DNA of 10,720 nt from an uncultured Terrimonas sp. (GTDB lineage Bacteria; Bacteroidota; Bacteroidia; Chitinophagales; Chitinophagaceae), in contig CAMPJQ010000045.1 of NCBI GenBank assembly GCA_946886925.1, forward strand, positions 1 through 10,720, given 5' to 3'. The notes under the pieces were generated by a model that worked only from the letters and a program-made list of their open reading frames with translations, searched no databases and was not told the origin of the DNA. The position numbers and the translations under genes are program-made. This document shows positions 7,562 through 10,720 of this stretch, piece by piece (position 1 is the first letter of the stretch; each line of letters begins with the position of its first letter).

Positions 7562-8124
7562 AACACATTATCCTTATTATCTTTTACAAGGTATTTTTGC
7601 AGAAACGCCCTGGCCCTTGCAAGGTTCGATTTTGATGTACCAACAGATATGCCCAGTATCTTCCCGATTTCCTGGTGCGAATAACCGTCAATTACATACA
7701 TATTGAACACGGCTCTGTACGAGGGACTCAGTTTTCTTATCAACTCAATAATTTCTTTATACAGCAACTGCTCATCTGATCTCACTTCGGCTTCATGACC
7801 GTTCCATGCATCTTCTGTTATAGGTTGATACTTTTTTTGTGCCTGGTTTACACGTATATGGTCTATTGCCGTATTAATTACTATCCTGCGCATCCATGCC
7901 ATCAATAAACTTTCCACATTGGCGGCATGCAGATATTCAAATTTGCCGAAAGCCCGGAATATCTTTATGAAAGCATCGTTCGTAACTTCGGCGGCGACTT
8001 CATAGGAACTGAGATAACGGTATACCGTTTTTAATGCAAATCCCAGGTATTTTTCGTAAAAAACCTTCTGACATTTCGCATCATTGGCAGCACAGCCCTT
8101 TATCAGATGTAACAATTGTTCCAA
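7549..8124 (-). CDS. ECF-type RNA polymerase sigma-70 factor (Das-like partner of the downstream regulator), TTG start
   Basis: A 191-residue ECF sigma factor. Region 2 spans about 20-95 ('FYEKYLGFALKTVYRYL', 'EVAAEVTNDAFIKIFRAFGKF', 'WMRRIVINTAIDHIRVNQ'), and region 4 about 125-185 ('IIELIRKLSPSYRAVFNMYVIDGYSHQEIGKILGISVGTSKSNLARARAFLQKYL', the helix-turn-helix that reads the -35 box). There is no in-frame ATG before region 2. The frame is closed by a TAA 27 bases upstream, so translation must begin at TTG 8122-8124, TTG 8113-8115 or a rare ATA. TTG at 8122 gives the usual family N terminus (LLHLIKGC...). A TTG start may keep the level low. The gene overlaps the anti-sigma-like gene by 13 bases, suggesting translational coupling. 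It leads a run of six minus-strand envelope genes, which are candidate members of its own regulon. Confidence 0.92.
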   Translation of the reverse strand: MEQLLHLIKGCAANDAKCQKVFYEKYLGFALKTVYRYLSSYEVAAEVTNDAFIKIFRAFGKFEYLHAANVESLLMAWMRRIVINTAIDHIRVNQAQKKYQPITEDAWNGHEAEVRSDEQLLYKEIIELIRKLSPSYRAVFNMYVIDGYSHQEIGKILGISVGTSKSNLARARAFLQKYLVKDNKDNVLCFT

Positions 8125-8159
8125 ACCGCTTATAAACTTTATTGTTATTAATTACGGGG

Positions 8160-8211
8160 TTTGCTGAGCAAAGGTTGCGCAGCAACCCTAAATTTTTACC
8201 CTTGGTAAAAA
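8160..8211 (-). promoter_or_regulatory. Three consecutive perfect hairpins in the probable 5' leader of the sigma operon
   Basis: Three perfect inverted repeats with three-base loops follow one another. TTTGC/GCAAA is at 8160-8164 and 8168-8172; GGTTGC/GCAACC at 8173-8178 and 8182-8187; TTTTTACC/GGTAAAAA at 8193-8200 and 8204-8211. They lie 36-87 bases ahead of the TTG start and downstream of a candidate -7 box at 8231-8238, so they would be in the mRNA leader. The middle hairpin resembles two 7-bp repeat units (AGGTTGC, GCAACCC) head to head. No U-run follows, so a simple terminator is unlikely. A role in mRNA stability or start control is inference. Confidence 0.5.
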
Positions 8212-8230
8212 CTATAACGTAAAGACTCAC

Positions 8231-8238
8231 CAAAGATA
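8231..8238 (-). promoter_or_regulatory. Candidate Bacteroidota -7 box for the sigma operon
   Basis: Read on the minus strand this is TATCTTTG, a perfect match to the Bacteroidota housekeeping -7 consensus TAnnTTTG. It would place the transcript start near 8224 and leave a leader of about 100 bases. No good TTTG is found at the usual 19-23 base spacing, so only half of the promoter is supported. Confidence 0.4.
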
Positions 8239-8246
8239 TGCGGTTG

Positions 8247-8310
8247 GTTTGCAAACACGGCGAAAAGGAAATTGGTATTTCCCTGTATAACGGTTACAAC
8301 TTCAAAAGTT
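8247..8310. promoter_or_regulatory. Cluster of palindromes upstream of the sigma-operon -7 box (possible operators)
   Basis: Three symmetrical sites are visible: the perfect 10-bp palindrome GTTTGCAAAC at 8247-8256; GGAAAT-TGGT-ATTTCC at 8267-8282 (6-bp arms, 4-base spacer); and AACTT-CAA-AAGTT at 8298-8310. The first lies in the stretch between the candidate -7 box and a -33 position and the second just upstream, where a dimeric regulator could bind. No known regulator site is recognised. The rest of the 238-base gap between the sigma and DinB genes (8125-8362) shows no gene. Confidence 0.35.
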
Positions 8311-8362
8311 TTGCATTCGTTTTTTAAGCCGCCCAGTTTGAAGGAAGGCAGGGATATGTGGG

Positions 8363-8863
8363 CTAAAATCCTCTGTCATCTGCTGAAGGTCCGTAAATAG
8401 AAGGCACGGGTATATTATTCAGGCGCATATATACGGTTAATTGCCCGCGATGATGAACCATATGATTAATCGCTGATTCGACATTTTCTTTTTTGGAAGA
8501 AGTGTACAGCACCTGCCCCTGGTTTTTAAGAGCTAAAAGTTCGGCAAGTTCCCCTTCCTTAATAAGGCTTAGTGCCTTTTTCGCTCCTTCCACATTCTCA
8601 TCAAAATGCGCTACCAGTTCGGCGGTGTTTGTTGGTTTAACATGTTCAAAACTGGCAAAATCAATCTCAGATTTCTCGATCATATGTGTGATCCATTTAG
8701 GAATTTCCGCCACCAGTAAGGCCAGATAACCCATGGTCATAGATTTTTCGTGGGGCTTCCAGCCAAATAAACTTTCAGGAATTCTTTCCAAACATTTACG
8801 GGTAGCAGTAACTTCTGCTTCCAGTTCTTTTACAAATGCTTCGCTAAAAATGGTATCGTTCAC
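8363..8863 (-). CDS. DinB-fold (DinB_2) family protein, GTG start
   Basis: A 166-residue four-helix-bundle protein of the DinB/YfiT-like superfamily, whose members are often metal-dependent thiol transferases or of unknown role. The conserved C-terminal motif is H134-M-V-H-H138-R-G-Q-L-x-x-Y-M-R, where H134 and H138 are the expected metal ligands. The helix that usually gives the first histidine reads GYLALLVAEIPKW (45-57), with Leu near residue 50 where many relatives have His, so the metal triad looks incomplete. The GF-W-KPHEKSMTMG section (33-45) is typical. The start is GTG at 8861-8863; the frame has a TAA nine bases further up, so no ATG is available. It is divergent from the propeller gene and 238 bases upstream of the sigma gene on the same strand. 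The cytoplasmic location is inferred from the lack of a signal peptide. Confidence 0.88.
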   Translation of the reverse strand: MNDTIFSEAFVKELEAEVTATRKCLERIPESLFGWKPHEKSMTMGYLALLVAEIPKWITHMIEKSEIDFASFEHVKPTNTAELVAHFDENVEGAKKALSLIKEGELAELLALKNQGQVLYTSSKKENVESAINHMVHHRGQLTVYMRLNNIPVPSIYGPSADDRGF

Positions 8864-8993
8864 AATATTTGTTTATATGAAAAGTATACTAACTACAAAT
8901 TTGCTACCAAATTCAAGTTATAATCTGCGATTTAGTATATTTAAAGAACGGCTGCTCCTGTATACCGAAAGTGTTTGAGACAACATTTAAGTT
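8864..8993. promoter_or_regulatory. Divergent intergenic promoter region
   Basis: This 130-base AT-rich gap separates two divergent genes and must hold a promoter for each. For the minus-strand DinB gene, TTTG (8908-8911 complement) and TACTTTTC (8879-8886 complement) are 21 bases apart and approximate the -33/-7 pair, with the last base of the -7 box off consensus. For the plus-strand propeller gene, TATATTTA at 8936-8943 matches seven of eight -7 positions but has no clear -33 partner. Both are tentative. Confidence 0.35.
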
Positions 8994-10043
8994 ATGAACT
9001 GTATATTTTTCAGACTGCCTGTTTTATATTTCATCTCCGGTAAAAATAAAATGACTGGCTGCCTGCTTTTATTGTTTGTTCATACAGGCTGCAATAATAT
9101 GCCTGAAGAAGCATTAATAAATACGCTGCAAAAAGAAAATGAGTTTACTATTCAGAAAAAAGATACACTAGCAAAAATTGAAGTATTGTATCGTTCCTCA
9201 AACAATGGAAAAACCTGGTCTTCCTTTTCCAATGGTATTCCGGAAAACGCTACTGTGAGTGGATTTACGACAAAATCAAATAAGATTTTTTTGGTTACTG
9301 TAGCACATGGTGCTTTTGTTTGGGAAAGCGGCTTTGCCGAATGGGAGCCCATCAATAATGGGCTGCCTGATAGTGTAAATCTTAATGCCATTGCTGTAGC
9401 AGAAAATGTATTGGTGACAGGAACGCTCAGGCAGGGGATATTTGTGTCACCAGATGAAGGCAATACCTGGAAACCTTCCGGCAAGGGCTTGCAAAATATA
9501 TCTGTAAGGGCTTTCATTTTTACAAAGGATATATTTTTAGCCGGAACAGATAAAGGAATTTATGCTTCCCCCGATAAAGGAAACACATGGGAACATGTAT
9601 TTGGCTTAATGCAGGTAAATGGATTTACCACTTTAAACGAAAAGATTTATGCAGCCGCCGCAAATGGCGCAGTAATGACAAATAATTCAGGAAAAACCTG
9701 GGAATATATATACAAGCAACATACATTACACGACATATCCAATGATGGGCAGTTTATATATGCAATGACATTGGGAGAAGGTTTATTAAAAACGAGTAAT
9801 GATGGACTGAACTGGCAAAATGCCAATACCGGGTTTGGCCCGGTAAACTTTTACACTTTTGAAGTTAAGAACAGGAACCAGGATCTGTTTGCAGCGCAAT
9901 GGCATGGCATTTATTATTCGGCTAACCGGGGAAGGTACTGGTCTAAAATTAATACCGGCCACAATGGATTGCCCGGTTCAACTGCATTTACAACGCTGGA
10001 AGTAACCGACTTTGGCATATTGGCCGGAACGGGCCTCAAATAA
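8994..10043 (+). CDS. Seven-bladed Asp-box (BNR-like) beta-propeller, probable lipoprotein
   Basis: The 349 residues are built from about 40-residue blades. Six clear Asp-box turns (S/T-x-D/N-x-G-x-T/N-W) lie at 68-75, 152-159, 192-199, 229-236, 267-274 and 309-316, and a worn one near 110-117, giving seven blades. The protein ends in 'ILAGTGLK', the inner strands of a blade whose outer part 'VLYRSSNNGKTW' is at the N terminus, i.e. ring closure by both ends. Repeats of this kind occur in sialidases, Ycf48 and xyloglucanases, but no sialidase FRIP arginine motif is visible, so an enzyme call is not justified; a binding or scaffold role is possible. The N terminus carries K18-N-K-M20-TGCLLLLFVHTGC33, a short lipoprotein-like signal with C33. 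An ATG at 9051 (M20) is an alternative start but would lose the lysines. It lies alone between a divergent DinB gene and a 270-base gap. Confidence 0.82.
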   Translation: MNCIFFRLPVLYFISGKNKMTGCLLLLFVHTGCNNMPEEALINTLQKENEFTIQKKDTLAKIEVLYRSSNNGKTWSSFSNGIPENATVSGFTTKSNKIFLVTVAHGAFVWESGFAEWEPINNGLPDSVNLNAIAVAENVLVTGTLRQGIFVSPDEGNTWKPSGKGLQNISVRAFIFTKDIFLAGTDKGIYASPDKGNTWEHVFGLMQVNGFTTLNEKIYAAAANGAVMTNNSGKTWEYIYKQHTLHDISNDGQFIYAMTLGEGLLKTSNDGLNWQNANTGFGPVNFYTFEVKNRNQDLFAAQWHGIYYSANRGRYWSKINTGHNGLPGSTAFTTLEVTDFGILAGTGLK

Positions 10044-10313
10044 AATCGTCAACCATCGCATGCTTTCAAAAGATTATTTAATTCTCTAAACAGTTTATAA
10101 GCCTTTATACTGCCTGAAACAGCGTATCCGGGGGCCGAAGATGGATGCATGCTTCATTGAAGTATTGTCGCATGCAACCCCTTAAATTGCCGTAGATACC
10201 CCTCCCATACACCAATTAATGATTTTAGGTTTGTTGTGTATTAAACAACTGCCGGAAAAATAAGACCCCGGAAAGATTTTGAAATGTAAATCAATAATAA
10301 AACTAAAATCAAT
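10044..10313. other. 270-base intergenic region with GCATGC motifs; no gene seen
   Basis: No coding frame with recognisable content is seen on either strand; the minus-strand frame through 10182-10535 is the shadow of the downstream DinB gene. GCATGC occurs three times (10058-10063, 10147-10152, 10170-10175). The last two form a perfect 7-bp inverted repeat, TGCATGC/GCATGCA at 10146-10176, enclosing TTCATTGAA. No clear terminator follows the propeller gene. Confidence 0.5.
10226..10233 (+). promoter_or_regulatory. Candidate -7 box for the second DinB-fold gene
   Basis: TAGGTTTG is a perfect match to the Bacteroidota -7 consensus TAnnTTTG, 80 bases ahead of the ATG. It would give a leader of about 70-75 bases. 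No TTTG is found at the usual -33 spacing, so the call is tentative. Confidence 0.35.
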
Positions 10314-10720
10314 ATGGAAACAAAAACAGTCAGCAACCGGATGTTTTCTATCGTTGTGCTGTACGATATGCAAACAAAGTTTTTTGCAAATGTTATTGAA
10401 GGACTTTCTGACGAAGACAGGCACAAGCGGCTCAATACAAAGGCCAATCATATTGCCTGGCTTACGGGAAGCCTGGTAGAACAACGCTACGAAATAGCGA
10501 ACCTGCTTGGCTCTGATCTTAAGCAATCGGCGCATGAGCTTTTTAAAGACAATAAAGGTATACAGGATGATATTACTTATCCTTCACTGGCGGCATTTAA
10601 AAAAGACTGGGAAAGCATTACGCCTGTTTTAAGAGAAGCACTGGTTACCGCAGATGATAAAAAGCTTGATGAATCCTTTGAGATGATGCCGGGTATGAGC
10701 ATGACTTATTATGACCTCAT
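10314..10720 (+). CDS. Second DinB-fold family protein (partial, runs off right edge)
   Basis: From the ATG at 10314-10316 the frame is open to the end of the window, giving 135 residues without a stop. It reads METKTVSNRMFSIVVLYDMQ..., with a first helix ending 'FANVIEGLSDED', then N45-H46-IAWLTGSLVEQRYEIANLLG, the second helix of DinB-like bundles, and 'MPGMSMTYYDL' at the edge, just before the segment where these proteins carry their H-x-x-x-H metal motif. Many relatives have 'GH' in the helix-2 motif; here it is G52-S53, so the first metal histidine may be absent, as in the other DinB-fold protein at 8363-8863. The missing C-terminal part should be about 30-40 residues. The 'AATATGG' start context has no Shine-Dalgarno, common in this phylum. 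Its role is unknown. Confidence 0.8.
   Translation, partial: METKTVSNRMFSIVVLYDMQTKFFANVIEGLSDEDRHKRLNTKANHIAWLTGSLVEQRYEIANLLGSDLKQSAHELFKDNKGIQDDITYPSLAAFKKDWESITPVLREALVTADDKKLDESFEMMPGMSMTYYDL

Noticed and set aside
7190..7684. Plus-strand open frame of 164 codons across the sigma/regulator junction
   Set aside because: It is antisense to two well-supported genes, rich in Phe/His/Arg as expected of shadow frames, with no recognisable motif.
8193..8211. Rho-independent terminator for the DinB-fold gene
   Set aside because: The stem is AT-rich and no U-run follows on the minus strand; the position close to the sigma start fits a leader structure better.
9177..10168. 13-bp direct repeat ATTGAAGTATTGT at 9177-9189 and 10156-10168
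   Set aside because: One chance match of this length is expected in about 10 kb, and one copy is inside a coding region, so it is not taken as an attachment site or duplication.
10182..10535. Minus-strand open frame of 117 codons
   Set aside because: Its right half is antisense to the DinB-fold gene beginning at 10314, which has family-like sequence; the rest covers non-coding DNA.

Overview
The window looks like chromosomal DNA of a Bacteroidota bacterium, most likely in or near the Chitinophagaceae. The reasons are the sulfatase plus GH29 fucosidase pair, a DUF5777 beta-barrel, a YceI protein, an ECF sigma factor paired with a membrane-spanning regulator, Bacteroidota-style -7 boxes (TAnnTTTG), weak Shine-Dalgarno sites and many short lipoproteins. 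This placement is inferred from protein style only; no rRNA or marker gene is present.

Region 1 (1-3192, + strand) is the end of a glycan-degradation operon: the last 27 codons of what is probably another sulfatase, a complete S1-type sulfatase with the CxPSR formylglycine site, and a GH29 alpha-L-fucosidase with a C-terminal F5/8-type domain. All would be exported. Together they point to a sulfated, fucosylated glycan such as mucin-type, host-type or algal material. No SusC/SusD gene is inside the window.

Region 2 (3280-8124, - strand) reads from high to low coordinates: ECF sigma factor (TTG start), a regulator that appears to span both membranes (matching the Dma anti-sigma architecture), a membrane-anchored OB-fold protein, a lipoprotein cytochrome c, a YceI protein, a DUF5777 beta-barrel and a Rieske 2Fe-2S lipoprotein. 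Spacing suggests one or two transcripts. Working together, they could be a sigma-controlled envelope redox module: a heme centre, an iron-sulfur centre and a putative isoprenoid/quinone carrier next to an outer-membrane barrel. This is the most interesting part of the window. A candidate promoter, two palindromes and three perfect small hairpins lie ahead of the sigma gene. Degenerate 7-bp repeat elements abut the stop codons of the Rieske and cytochrome genes.

Region 3 (8363-10720) holds a DinB-fold protein (- strand, GTG start), a divergent seven-bladed Asp-box beta-propeller that is probably a lipoprotein (+ strand), a 270-bp gap, and the first 135 codons of a second DinB-fold protein that runs off the right edge.
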